Shown: positions 1 to 7,067 of the stretch, piece after piece
Numbering within the stretch: the stretch's first letter is position 1
Layout: each line of letters opens with the position of its first letter
Source: Chitinophagaceae bacterium
GTDB taxonomy: Bacteria; Bacteroidota; Bacteroidia; Chitinophagales; Chitinophagaceae
DNA length: 10,589 bases
Direction: 5' to 3'
Assembly (NCBI GenBank): GCA_947461495.1
Contig: CANHLV010000034.1
Location: forward strand, 1 to 10,589
Made by a program: the position numbers and the translations under genes
The notes under the pieces: model-generated
What the model was told of the DNA's origin: nothing
The model's input: only the letters and a program-made list of their open reading frames with translations
Databases searched by the model: none

Positions 1-558
1 ATAAATCAATCCAAAATCATTAAAATTCAAACGACGACTCAAAATATCACTACTCATATCTGCAACCATTACATTGCTTGTTTTTGGGATGGATTGCCAT
101 TGGGTTCCATAAATCGTATTGTTAGTGGTGATATGAAAATATTTCGCGTCGTTTGGAACGGCAAAATCATTCGGAATAAAACTGTATCCTTGTTCCTTGG
201 AAGAACAAACCACATCTACTTTACCAAAAAGTTTTGCTTCTTTAATGGCTTTACTGCTCCATACTCCTGTATCGGCATATGCGGCAGTATCTTTAGGATC
301 AAGCAGATTCATTGGTACTTGCATAAACTGTGTAGAAGCTCCTCCATGAAGAAAAAGTACCTTGTGGTCATCATCAAGATTCATCAATTCTTTTATCAAC
401 GAACGAGCTTCTTCCATGATAGCTGTGAATGCAGGAGTACGATGTCCCATCTCTAAAATCGATAATCCGGAATTATTGTATTCAATTACTGCTTCTGCAG
501 CTTGCTGGAATATTTCTTTAGGCAAAATGGAAGGTCCGGCATTGAAATTATGAATCAT
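1..558 (-). CDS. serC: Phosphoserine aminotransferase, N-terminal part (cut by window edge)
   Basis: This is the first 186 codons of SerC, the cytoplasmic PLP enzyme that moves an amino group from glutamate to 3-phosphohydroxypyruvate in serine biosynthesis and also acts in the pyridoxal phosphate pathway. The protein starts MIHNFNAGPSILP, the usual opening of the family. Visible family features are the phosphate/substrate pair H39-R40 in EMGHR, the FLHGGASTQF stretch at 69-78, W100 in the position that stacks on PLP, and D167 in VADMSSD, which contacts the pyridine nitrogen. The frame is open to base 1 and stops in GLIY, just before the expected AGAQKN segment with the PLP lysine, so roughly half of a ~360-residue enzyme is present. 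The start ATG is at 558-556, and a TAnnTTTG box lies about 47 bases upstream. The identity is recognised from sequence alone but is very likely correct. Confidence 0.95.
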   Translation of the reverse strand, partial: MIHNFNAGPSILPKEIFQQAAEAVIEYNNSGLSILEMGHRTPAFTAIMEEARSLIKELMNLDDDHKVLFLHGGASTQFMQVPMNLLDPKDTAAYADTGVWSSKAIKEAKLFGKVDVVCSSKEQGYSFIPNDFAVPNDAKYFHITTNNTIYGTQWQSIPKTSNVMVADMSSDILSRRLNFNDFGLIY

Positions 559-604
559 GGAAATATTATATCGGGTATTTGATTGTAAGGAAAAATTCGA
601 AATG

Positions 605-612
605 CAAATGTA
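605..612 (-). promoter_or_regulatory. Candidate -7 promoter box for serC
   Basis: On the minus strand the bases read TACATTTG, a full match to the Bacteroidota -7 consensus TAnnTTTG, and they lie 46 bases before the serC start codon. A TTG that could serve as the -33 element lies 27 bases further upstream (642-640), which is longer than the usual spacing. The call therefore rests mainly on the -7 box and its position. Confidence 0.4.
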
Positions 613-642
613 AGAATTAATTTAGCCCTTCACATCTCTCAA

Positions 643-688
643 TTTTTAATAAAATATTTTTTCTTTGCTAAAAATAATTTATTAAAAA
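643..688. repeat. AT-only inverted repeat between response regulator and serC
   Basis: TTTTTAATAAA at 643-653 is repeated as its exact reverse complement at 678-688, with a 24-base spacer that is itself A/T rich. It lies 3' of the response regulator gene and upstream of the serC promoter box. It could form a weak hairpin ending regulator transcripts, but it has no GC pairs and such repeats arise easily in AT-rich spacers. Confidence 0.25.
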
Positions 689-729
689 ATGGCTCAATAA
701 TTTAAGAAAATAATTCTTGCATAGAAAAA

Positions 730-1359
730 TTACATCAGCTTATTTTCAATACAATACAAGGTAATATCTGTATTGTTTTTCAAATTCATTTTAACTAAAA
801 TTCTTGAACGATATGTGCTTACAGTATTAATTGAAAGAATCATTGATTCTGCAATCTCAGAAAGCGATTTTCCACTCCCCAATAACTTCAAAACAGTAAA
901 TTCCCGATCGGATAACATTTGATGCAATGGTTTTGAATCGTCATTGTCAACTAAGGCAGCCAGTTTTTCTGCTACTTCTGCAGTAATGTATTTTCTTCCG
1001 GTTAGCACTCTTTTTACTGCAGTAACCAATTCATCAGGTGCCAGATCTTTACTGAGATAGCCCGCACCTCCTGCTTTTAAAACCCTTAATGCATAGTGAT
1101 CTTCAGGATGAATACTCATTATCAATACAGGTAATTTCGAATTGATTTGCTTTATTTGTGGTATCGCTTCCAACCCGCTTCTACCAGGCATGGATAAATC
1201 ACTGATAACAACATCCCAAGTTGATTCGATGACTTTACTAATCATAGATTCTGCATCTGCAGCTTCACCAATTATGGCATTAGGGAATCCTTCTTTTAAA
1301 ATCTGATGTATGCCCTTTCTTACTATGGCATGATCATCTGCAATTAATATCCTTATCAT
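730..1359 (-). CDS. NarL/FixJ-family response regulator (REC + LuxR-type HTH)
   Basis: This is a cytoplasmic two-component response regulator that should bind DNA when phosphorylated. The receiver domain spans residues ~1-120: acidic pocket D8-D9 in IADDH, phospho-acceptor D54 in VISDLSMPG, conserved Ser at S82 and Lys at K104 in YLSKD. A LuxR/GerE helix-turn-helix occupies ~147-205, with the typical LSDREFTVLKLL opening (149-160) and the recognition-helix region SINTVSTYRSRI (176-187). Length (209 residues) is normal and all switch residues are present. The gene follows the sensor kinase on the same strand after a 117-base gap that holds a candidate promoter and an ACTAGGG element, so it may be read both with the kinase and on its own. 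The HisKA_3 kinase next door is the family that normally partners NarL-type regulators. Target genes cannot be read from the sequence; the ACTAGGG elements suggest autoregulation. Confidence 0.93.
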   Translation of the reverse strand: MIRILIADDHAIVRKGIHQILKEGFPNAIIGEAADAESMISKVIESTWDVVISDLSMPGRSGLEAIPQIKQINSKLPVLIMSIHPEDHYALRVLKAGGAGYLSKDLAPDELVTAVKRVLTGRKYITAEVAEKLAALVDNDDSKPLHQMLSDREFTVLKLLGSGKSLSEIAESMILSINTVSTYRSRILVKMNLKNNTDITLYCIENKLM

Positions 1360-1401
1360 GTTATGCCAATTTGAAGTATATATTATTCTAATAATTTCTG
1401 G

Positions 1402-1460
1402 TATGATCCCCTAGTGTTAGCAAATTTCGATAATTTCATTTCACTATTACTAGTATCATA
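1402..1460. promoter_or_regulatory. Candidate operator region upstream of the response regulator
   Basis: On the minus strand ACTAGGGGATCATA (1415-1402) lies 43 bases before the regulator start codon. A similar element in the opposite orientation, ACTAGTATCATA, occurs on the plus strand at 1449-1460. The two share ACTAG and ATCATA but differ in the bases between. A close relative of the first copy lies upstream of the kinase gene (4494-4488). The arrangement fits a binding site for the dimeric LuxR-type regulator, though this is inferred from repetition and position only. Confidence 0.4.
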
Positions 1461-1471
1461 TCAAAATGATG

Positions 1472-1503
1472 CAAAATTATACATCTAAAGGCAATTTAAC
1501 CAA
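1472..1503 (-). promoter_or_regulatory. Candidate promoter for the response regulator, inside the 3' end of the kinase gene
   Basis: Minus-strand TTG (1503-1501) is followed after 21 bases by TAATTTTG (1479-1472), which fits the Bacteroidota -33/-7 layout (TTG, 19-23 bases, TAnnTTTG). The -7 box begins with the TAA stop codon of the kinase. A transcript would start near 1465 and carry a leader of about 105 bases containing the ACTAGGG element. The match is good, but such boxes are short and can occur by chance in AT-rich DNA. Confidence 0.4.
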
Positions 1504-4299
1504 TACTGTAACACCTTCATTTTTTTTACTGCTGATGTGATAGCTACCTCCAAGCATTATAGTTCTTTCTTTCATCCCCAATATTCCCAATGATTTTTTC
1601 TTATTTACAATCATTTCATCAAAGCCAACTCCATTATCCTTTATGCTCATCACTAAAAAATCTTTCAAATGATAAATGTTTGTATGAACCTCAGTTGCAT
1701 CAGAATGCCTTAAAATATTAGTCAAACATTCCTGATATATTCTAAAAATTGCCGTTGATTTTTCATGACTCAATAATAAGTTGCCAATTGAGTTTTTAAT
1801 CTCTGATTTAATATTAAACCTTTTTTGAAATTCATCTGATTGCCACTCTAATGCTGCAATGAGGCCCAAATCATCCAGCATACTCGGCCTTAATTGTGTA
1901 GCAATTCTTCTTACAGATTTTACCATCTCATCTATCAGATTTACCGAATCGTTTAGTTTTTTGCTTATTTCTATATTGTCGTAATTCAATTTCTTTTTCA
2001 ACCATGAAATTTCCATTTTTAATCCGGTAAGTTGTTGCCCCAGCTCATCATGAATTTCTCTGGCTATTCTGGATCTTTCCTCTTCTCTAATATTTTGCAG
2101 ATGGGTAGCTAGCTCACGTAGTTCTTTTTGCGTTTTTATTTTATCGGCAATATCAATACCAACCCCCATCATGCAATCTTCGCCATTATATTTTATAAAT
2201 ATGCCTGTAAAATAGTAAGGAATTCGTTCATTGTTTTTAACCAGTAATTCTCCTTCTACACTGTCAATTCCTGTTTTGAAAACATTTTCAATTTTTTCAG
2301 AAAATAATGCTCTTTGTTCTTCAGGTACAAAATCAACAGGAGTTAATTCATTTTTCATTTTCTCATCCGTATTACCTGTAATCTCAAGCAAATTTTTATT
2401 CCATCTTAAAAATTTTCCATTCTTGTTAAACATATAAAAAACACCAGGCAGGCTGTTGATCAGTACATCCGACAATTCTTTTTCATGTATAATTTGTCCC
2501 TGAATTTTTTTCTGTTCAGAAATGTCTTGTATAGCTCCTAATATTCTATAAGGTTTACCTTCAGCATTGTATAAAATTGTTTGTCTGTTGAATAAATGGA
2601 TCCAATTGTTTTCCGGGTTTAAAAATTTGTATTCCGAAATCATTACAGATTTCTTTTCAGCAAAAATTGTATTCATTTTTTCAAATCCTGTCGTTAAATC
2701 ATCAGGATGCATGCGTTCAATAAAATATTCATAGTTTGATTGGTCAATAGGTTTGTTTTTCAATAATTCATTATACTTGTCATTACCCCAAATCTCATTC
2801 GTTTCTAAATTCCAATCCCAGATAGCATCATTTGTTCCTTTTAAAATGAGTTCAAATCTGTAATTTAATTGCTCAAGTATAACCTTTCCATTTTTTAATT
2901 CTTTTTCTGTCTTTTTTCTAGAAGTGATTTCGCGATAAAAAACAGAAACTCCATTTTCATCAGGATATATCCAGTTTTCAAACCATTTTTCTTTTAATGC
3001 GTATTCTAGTTCAATATGCATTTCTTTTTTTGTACTAAGACAATATTTCAATGCTTCATAAAATTCAGGACTTGAAATATGTGGCGTGTTATCAAGTATG
3101 TTTTTACCAACCATCTCATTAATGGATTGTTGGTGTAATGTTGCTGCTTTTTCATTGACAAATGTATAATTCAGGTTGGTATCAAAAGCTATGAATGCAT
3201 CAGTAGTTCTTTCAAAAACAATTGATAGTTCTTTTATTTTTTTATTAATTTCTGCTTCAAGGTTTTCTGATAACAGCTGCAGCTTGCTTTCGGCTAATTT
3301 TGTTTTCGTAATATCTCTGATAATGGAAACAGTACCTATATTTTCATCATTTTCATCAAAAACAAGCGAAGTAGAGACATTGGCATATATTAAGTTATTT
3401 TCTTTACTTAAATACGTAAGATCTCCATTCCATCTTTTATTTACTGCTATAATATCTCTTAATTCATCTATGCTGAACGACGAAGACTTTGATCTCAACA
3501 CTTCTTTCAATCGCTTGCCAATGACTTCTTTTTCAGTGTAACCAAATAATTTTTCAGCATTTTCATTCCAAGAAGTAATATGATAATTCAAATCTGTAGT
3601 GATTACAGGGTCGTATAAATTGCTCAGCAGCGCTGTGTTGTATTTTAATTCTTTTTCTTTTTTAAAATGTTCTTTAAAACCTTTATTGATGATGAAATAG
3701 GTAATGATGGATGTAAAAACCAAAATCAACAAAATCAATAAATTATTGATAACTCTATCAAGATTCAATTTGTCATTATTCCTTTTGAAATTATTTATAT
3801 TTTCAAGTTGATATTTTTTTAAAATATTCAATTGATTGGTGATGCTGAACATTAATTTGCGCTGATTAATTAACACAGAAGTATTGGACGATTCATTGAT
3901 TCCTTTCGATTTTTTTGTATTAATGATACTATCGGCATAAAACAACTTTTGATGTATCATTTTATTTAAATCAATTCTTTTCATTAAAATCTCCCTTGCA
4001 TAATAAACATGATTATTAATCAAAGTGTCTCTTTTTAAATTAAGCAGTGCAGCATTAAAAGCAATCAGAAAATTATTGTTTCCTGATTTTAAATATTCAG
4101 ATTGATTGTTTTCTGTTTCATTAATGTTTGCATCTATATTTTCAAGATGAAACAATTCATTAATTACGTTATCTAGTTTTTCAATTTCGGAATCAGTTTT
4201 TTTTAAATTATGGTAAGAATTTGAAAAAAGCACAACGAGAGCCATCACCGAAACAAAATAAATCATGAAAACAATGATTTTAGTTTTATTAATATTCAT
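1477..4299 (-). CDS. Membrane-bound multi-PAS sensor histidine kinase
   Basis: This is a 940-residue sensor kinase expected in the inner membrane. TM1 (~8-26) and TM2 (~184-204) flank a mainly helical periplasmic domain (~32-182). The segment ETENNQSEYLKSGNNNFL at 61-78 resembles the CHASE3 pattern. Four PAS domains follow at ~222-335, ~356-463, ~482-600 and ~608-725; the first and third end in recognisable PAC-type segments (SIIRDITKTK, GAIQDISEQK). The transmitter is of the HisKA_3 type, with phospho-accepting H750 in AREIHDELGQQLTGLK. The ATPase domain has its N box around E857-N861-H865, G1 motif DNGVGFD (888-894) and G2 motif LGILGMKER (904-912). All catalytic motifs look intact. It should phosphorylate the NarL-type regulator encoded next. 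The signal is unknown; no haem- or flavin-binding signature is evident in the PAS domains. The start ATG at 4299 immediately precedes TM1; no Shine-Dalgarno is seen. Confidence 0.92.
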   Translation of the reverse strand: MNINKTKIIVFMIYFVSVMALVVLFSNSYHNLKKTDSEIEKLDNVINELFHLENIDANINETENNQSEYLKSGNNNFLIAFNAALLNLKRDTLINNHVYYAREILMKRIDLNKMIHQKLFYADSIINTKKSKGINESSNTSVLINQRKLMFSITNQLNILKKYQLENINNFKRNNDKLNLDRVINNLLILLILVFTSIITYFIINKGFKEHFKKEKELKYNTALLSNLYDPVITTDLNYHITSWNENAEKLFGYTEKEVIGKRLKEVLRSKSSSFSIDELRDIIAVNKRWNGDLTYLSKENNLIYANVSTSLVFDENDENIGTVSIIRDITKTKLAESKLQLLSENLEAEINKKIKELSIVFERTTDAFIAFDTNLNYTFVNEKAATLHQQSINEMVGKNILDNTPHISSPEFYEALKYCLSTKKEMHIELEYALKEKWFENWIYPDENGVSVFYREITSRKKTEKELKNGKVILEQLNYRFELILKGTNDAIWDWNLETNEIWGNDKYNELLKNKPIDQSNYEYFIERMHPDDLTTGFEKMNTIFAEKKSVMISEYKFLNPENNWIHLFNRQTILYNAEGKPYRILGAIQDISEQKKIQGQIIHEKELSDVLINSLPGVFYMFNKNGKFLRWNKNLLEITGNTDEKMKNELTPVDFVPEEQRALFSEKIENVFKTGIDSVEGELLVKNNERIPYYFTGIFIKYNGEDCMMGVGIDIADKIKTQKELRELATHLQNIREEERSRIAREIHDELGQQLTGLKMEISWLKKKLNYDNIEISKKLNDSVNLIDEMVKSVRRIATQLRPSMLDDLGLIAALEWQSDEFQKRFNIKSEIKNSIGNLLLSHEKSTAIFRIYQECLTNILRHSDATEVHTNIYHLKDFLVMSIKDNGVGFDEMIVNKKKSLGILGMKERTIMLGGSYHISSKKNEGVTVLVKLPLDV

Positions 4300-4459
4300 A
4301 AGTGGCGATTCGATTATAATAGATTAAAGTATATAATAACAATGACAATATATTTTATTATAAAATAAAAATGTTGTTACCGAAAAAAAATATCTGAAAT
4401 ACAAATAAATTTATTGATTGCATTGCAACTCTATAAAAAACAAAAAGGTGGTTTATACC

Positions 4460-4475
4460 AATTTTAATTAAAATT
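4460..4475. repeat. 16-base perfect palindrome upstream of the sensor kinase
   Basis: AATTTTAATTAAAATT is its own reverse complement. It lies 12 bases from the ACTAGGG element, on the kinase side. It is wholly A/T, so chance is a real possibility, but its position between that element and the kinase gene makes it a candidate part of the regulatory region. Confidence 0.35.
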
Positions 4476-4487
4476 AAGTCTAAAATT

Positions 4488-4494
4488 CCCTAGT
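4488..4494 (-). promoter_or_regulatory. ACTAGGG element upstream of the sensor kinase
   Basis: The minus strand reads ACTAGGGAATTTTA from 4494 downwards, about 190 bases before the kinase start. The copy upstream of the response regulator reads ACTAGGGGATCATA. The shared pattern is ACTAGGGrATywTA. I saw this core only in these two places in the window, both upstream of genes of the same two-component pair. Binding by the adjacent regulator is inferred. Confidence 0.4.
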
Positions 4495-4631
4495 ATAATG
4501 CCGACCTCTTCTAATATCTCGATATGTGATAGCTGTTTGAAACAATTTCATTTGACCATTACTGAGATCTAATCGGTATTAGAACACATTAGGAGTCAAT
4601 TTATTTTTCTCATATTCTTTTGAATATAATT

Positions 4632-4661
4632 ATAAAAAAAGGCCACTATTGAAGTGGCCTT
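4632..4661 (-). terminator. Intrinsic terminator of the lipoprotein gene
   Basis: AAGGCCACT (4639-4647), a five-base loop ATTGA, and AGTGGCCTT (4653-4661) form a 9-bp stem with a GC-rich core. Read on the minus strand, the stem is followed directly by a run of T (complement of the A run ending at 4640). It begins 25 bases after the lipoprotein stop codon and should isolate that gene from the kinase downstream. Confidence 0.88.
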
Positions 4662-4685
4662 ATATAATTTTATTAGTAAGTGTAA

Positions 4686-5495
4686 TTATGGTTGTTTCAA
4701 CAATTCGTAATATCTATCAATTACAATTGTGTCACCATTTCCATTGAGAGCACCATATGTTCTGTTCAAAGTCATATTAGGAGTTGTCAACGTGTAAATG
4801 TAAAAAGAGGTAGTATCATTAGGAGGAGCTGCAGTAGAAATGCCCAAGCATTTTAACGTTGTTCCATAACCAAACCCATTGTTAGTAGCTGTTGAATATG
4901 CACCTGTGTATGAGGTTGCAGCTGTAGTTGTTTGCCATTTGTAAGTATTGTTGCTATTAAATTGGAAGTAACCAATACTAGTTCTTAAATCTTGAGGTGT
5001 TCTTACAGAATCAAGCACAAAAGTGTTGTTGTAAACAGCTTGACTCCAGTTGTAGATAGAGTCACGAATATACTGATAAGCCCATTTGCCAACATAAAGT
5101 TGCTGTACTGTCAAAGTCATTGAGCAAGTTTGTCCACCAAAAGAAATTGCAAAATTGGCGTTTCCAGTTGTAGAAGGCGTTCCTGTGATGGTATAAGTAA
5201 GGTTACCTGCTCCATTTGCCAAAGTTCCAGCTGTAAGTGTTGCAGTCAACCCGCTTACTCCAGTTGAAGAAATAGCTGTTCCTGCTGCGTAAGCAGTTGA
5301 GTTCCCTCCAGTGTAAGGAACTGTTGCAGTTCCATTGTAGGCTACACCTGGATTGGCAGTTGCTGAAAATGTAGTTCCGGAACAATTTAATGCGGAAACA
5401 CCTGGTCCGGCAGGAGTAACGGGAGTATCCTTTTTGCAGGAAACAAATGTAATTGTGCCTAATGTAATCAAGGCGAAGAAATAAGATAATTTCAT
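4686..5495 (-). CDS. Lipoprotein with an Ig-like module and a lipocalin-like C-terminal half
   Basis: This is a 269-residue predicted lipoprotein. The signal peptide MKLSYFFALITLGTITFVSC ends in a lipobox with lipidated C20. The next residues KKDT partly resemble the Bacteroidota lipoprotein export signal (Lys followed by acidic residues), so surface exposure is possible. Residues ~35-131 are a single Ser/Thr/Gly-rich module (VPYTGGN, STGVSGLTATL, LTYTITGTPSTTG, AISFGGQTCSMTLTV) of a kind often found in tandem in secreted Bacteroidota proteins. C38 and C124 may form a disulfide across it. Residues ~133-269, starting VGKWAYQYI, have alternating beta-strand character and look like the small lipocalin-like domains that often follow lipoprotein signals in this phylum. 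No catalytic motif is visible and the ligand is unknown. The gene stands alone: terminator downstream, divergent operon upstream. Its role with the neighbouring kinase, if any, is open. Confidence 0.82.
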   Translation of the reverse strand: MKLSYFFALITLGTITFVSCKKDTPVTPAGPGVSALNCSGTTFSATANPGVAYNGTATVPYTGGNSTAYAAGTAISSTGVSGLTATLTAGTLANGAGNLTYTITGTPSTTGNANFAISFGGQTCSMTLTVQQLYVGKWAYQYIRDSIYNWSQAVYNNTFVLDSVRTPQDLRTSIGYFQFNSNNTYKWQTTTAATSYTGAYSTATNNGFGYGTTLKCLGISTAAPPNDTTSFYIYTLTTPNMTLNRTYGALNGNGDTIVIDRYYELLKQP

Positions 5496-5909
5496 GATTT
5501 CTGTTTTTTTAATTATTAAGGTGTTAAAATTAATTTTTTATTTTGAATTAATTTAATTTTTATTCAAAAAGATGCTTCAATAAATTAATGCTTAAATCAA
5601 CTGATTAAAATCTAATCGCCCCAAAAAAATGGAACCCAAACAATAAATTTAAGTTTTTATATCATATTATGTTTCCAAAAAGATACATAGACTCTAAGAA
5701 ACACTAATTACAAATCGTGCATTTGTGATTTATAAAAGAAAGTAAAAAAAAGGAATTAGAAATTGGGGTTTAGTTATCTATCTATCTCTTTCAAGCTAAT
5801 CCCAAAATCTTTCTGCAATTTGTCAAATTAAATTCCAAATTGTAAATAGATTGCAATTTCAGTTACTAAGTTTGCTTTTCAATTAAGAGTACCAAAAAAT
5901 ACAGAAACT
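5496..5909. other. Divergent intergenic region between lipoprotein and nuclease operon
   Basis: This 414-base A/T-rich stretch has no convincing gene on either strand. It holds the candidate promoter of the nuclease operon (5840-5874), a short inverted repeat ACAAAT-CGTGC-ATTTGT at 5710-5726, and three TATC units at 5775-5786. No full TAnnTTTG box was found in the lipoprotein direction; TATTGTTTG on the minus strand is one base out of register. Confidence 0.5.
5840..5874 (+). promoter_or_regulatory. Candidate promoter of the nuclease/ATPase operon
   Basis: TTG at 5840-5842 and TAAGTTTG at 5867-5874 match the Bacteroidota -33 and -7 elements. The spacing is 24 bases, at the long edge of the usual range. 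Transcription would start near 5881, giving a leader of about 30 bases before the ATG at 5910. Confidence 0.5.
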
Positions 5910-7040
5910 ATGGCTATTAAAATTCTATTTACCGCAGATAATCATTTCGGTATTTCCTATAATTCATTTCCGAAAGCTAAACAAGAGTTACTTCAAGAGC
6001 GTGTAAAATCATTTGAAAAAATGGTGGAATATGCCAATGAGCAAAAAATGAATTATTTCATTATTGGCGGTGACCTTTTCGATAAGACAAGTATTCAAAA
6101 AAACAAAATAGAAGAAATAGCGGCTATTCTAGAAAAATTTACTGGAGAACTAGTCGTCATCATACCTGGCAACCATGACTTTTATGATACTGCAGATAAA
6201 TCTTTATGGTCTAAGTTTAACGATTGTGTTGTCGACCATGAGAAAATCGTGGTCTTGAAAGATTATGAAATATTTGACCATCAATTAGGAGAACACACAG
6301 TCAATTTTTTTCCCGCCTGCTGTCGTTCGAAACATTCCGAAATCAACATGATTGGATGGGTACATGATGCTGAAAAGAAAAAAGAAACAATCAATATCGG
6401 TATTGCACATGGAAATGTGACTGGTCTTGGACTTGATAATGCTGATAGATATTTTAACATGACCAAACAAGAGCTTGAGACTTGTGGTTTGGATCTATGG
6501 TTGCTTGGACATATTCATGTTCCATATCCCACCAATGAAATACTTAATGATAATCCCAGGTTATTCATGTCTGGTACACATATGCCCGATTCGTGGAAGT
6601 TCAAACATGATGGTAATGCATGGGAGATTGAATTAGACGAACGTAAAAACGTAAAAGCAAAAAAATTCAAACCATCTGAAATCAAGATTAAGGAACTGGA
6701 TTTTAATGTAAACAACAATTTAGATATTGATGCTATGCAAAGGGAACTAGATGCGTTCCAAAAATCAAAAACTGCTTTAAGATTGAATATAAATGGAAGG
6801 CTCGACGAAGACCAACAAGTTAGATTGAATGAAATGATTAAAAAAAATGAAGAAGAGTTTCTTACGTTGGATGTCAAAAATAATGTTTCTAAAAAAATCG
6901 ATTTTGCATTGATAAACCAGAAATATCCCAATGCCTCATTACCACATCTTTTACTCAGTGAATTGCTGCAAGAAGATCCTGAAGGACTGGCATTACAAAA
7001 AGCGTTCGAAATTTTAGAACAAACTACCGTATCAAAATAA
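5910..7040 (+). CDS. Mre11/SbcD/YhaO-type DNA metallophosphoesterase (nuclease)
   Basis: This is a 376-residue predicted cytoplasmic nuclease of the calcineurin-like phosphoesterase superfamily, the catalytic partner of Rad50-type ATPases. All dimetal-binding motifs are present: D10-x-H12 in TADNHFG, GD55 in IIGGDLFD, GNHD at 87-90, H167 in IAHGN, and GHIH at 200-203. The phosphoesterase core covers ~1-245. The charged C-terminal part (~255-376) is predicted to be mixed alpha/beta and should hold the capping and ATPase-binding regions, though I cannot assign sub-domains. In related complexes the enzyme has Mn-dependent endo- and 3'-5' exonuclease activity on DNA ends and hairpins, gated by ATP. 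The next gene begins 27 bases after the stop and encodes the expected ATPase partner. The first ATG leads directly into the first motif strand, which supports the start. It could be called SbcD-like or YhaO-like; the partner favours YhaO. Confidence 0.88.
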   Translation: MAIKILFTADNHFGISYNSFPKAKQELLQERVKSFEKMVEYANEQKMNYFIIGGDLFDKTSIQKNKIEEIAAILEKFTGELVVIIPGNHDFYDTADKSLWSKFNDCVVDHEKIVVLKDYEIFDHQLGEHTVNFFPACCRSKHSEINMIGWVHDAEKKKETINIGIAHGNVTGLGLDNADRYFNMTKQELETCGLDLWLLGHIHVPYPTNEILNDNPRLFMSGTHMPDSWKFKHDGNAWEIELDERKNVKAKKFKPSEIKIKELDFNVNNNLDIDAMQRELDAFQKSKTALRLNINGRLDEDQQVRLNEMIKKNEEEFLTLDVKNNVSKKIDFALINQKYPNASLPHLLLSELLQEDPEGLALQKAFEILEQTTVSK

Positions 7041-7067
7041 TAAGTTGAAGAACAAAAATTTAGAAAA

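Larger units (their letters stand above)
4300..4685. other. Intergenic region upstream of the sensor kinase
   Basis: This 386-base stretch holds no convincing gene. It contains, from the kinase outward, an A/T-rich leader, a 16-base palindrome at 4460-4475, an ACTAGGG element at 4494-4488, several short inverted repeats (ATATC/GATAT at 4514-4525, CTAAT/ATTAG at 4569-4582) and the terminator of the lipoprotein gene (4632-4661). I could not find a kinase promoter with both boxes; the nearest is a seven-of-eight -7 match, TTTATTTG, on the minus strand at 4409-4402. The small repeats may mark regulator sites or a structured leader. Confidence 0.5.

Noticed and set aside
94..553. Plus-strand ORFs over the left end
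   Set aside because: They lie opposite the clear SerC reading frame, which explains the region fully.
4402..4409. TTTATTTG on the minus strand as the kinase promoter -7 box
   Set aside because: It lacks the expected A at the second position and has no suitably spaced TTG; too weak to annotate as a promoter.
5775..5786. Three TATC units upstream of the nuclease operon as a phase-variable repeat
   Set aside because: Three copies of a tetranucleotide are too few to slip often or to imply phase variation.
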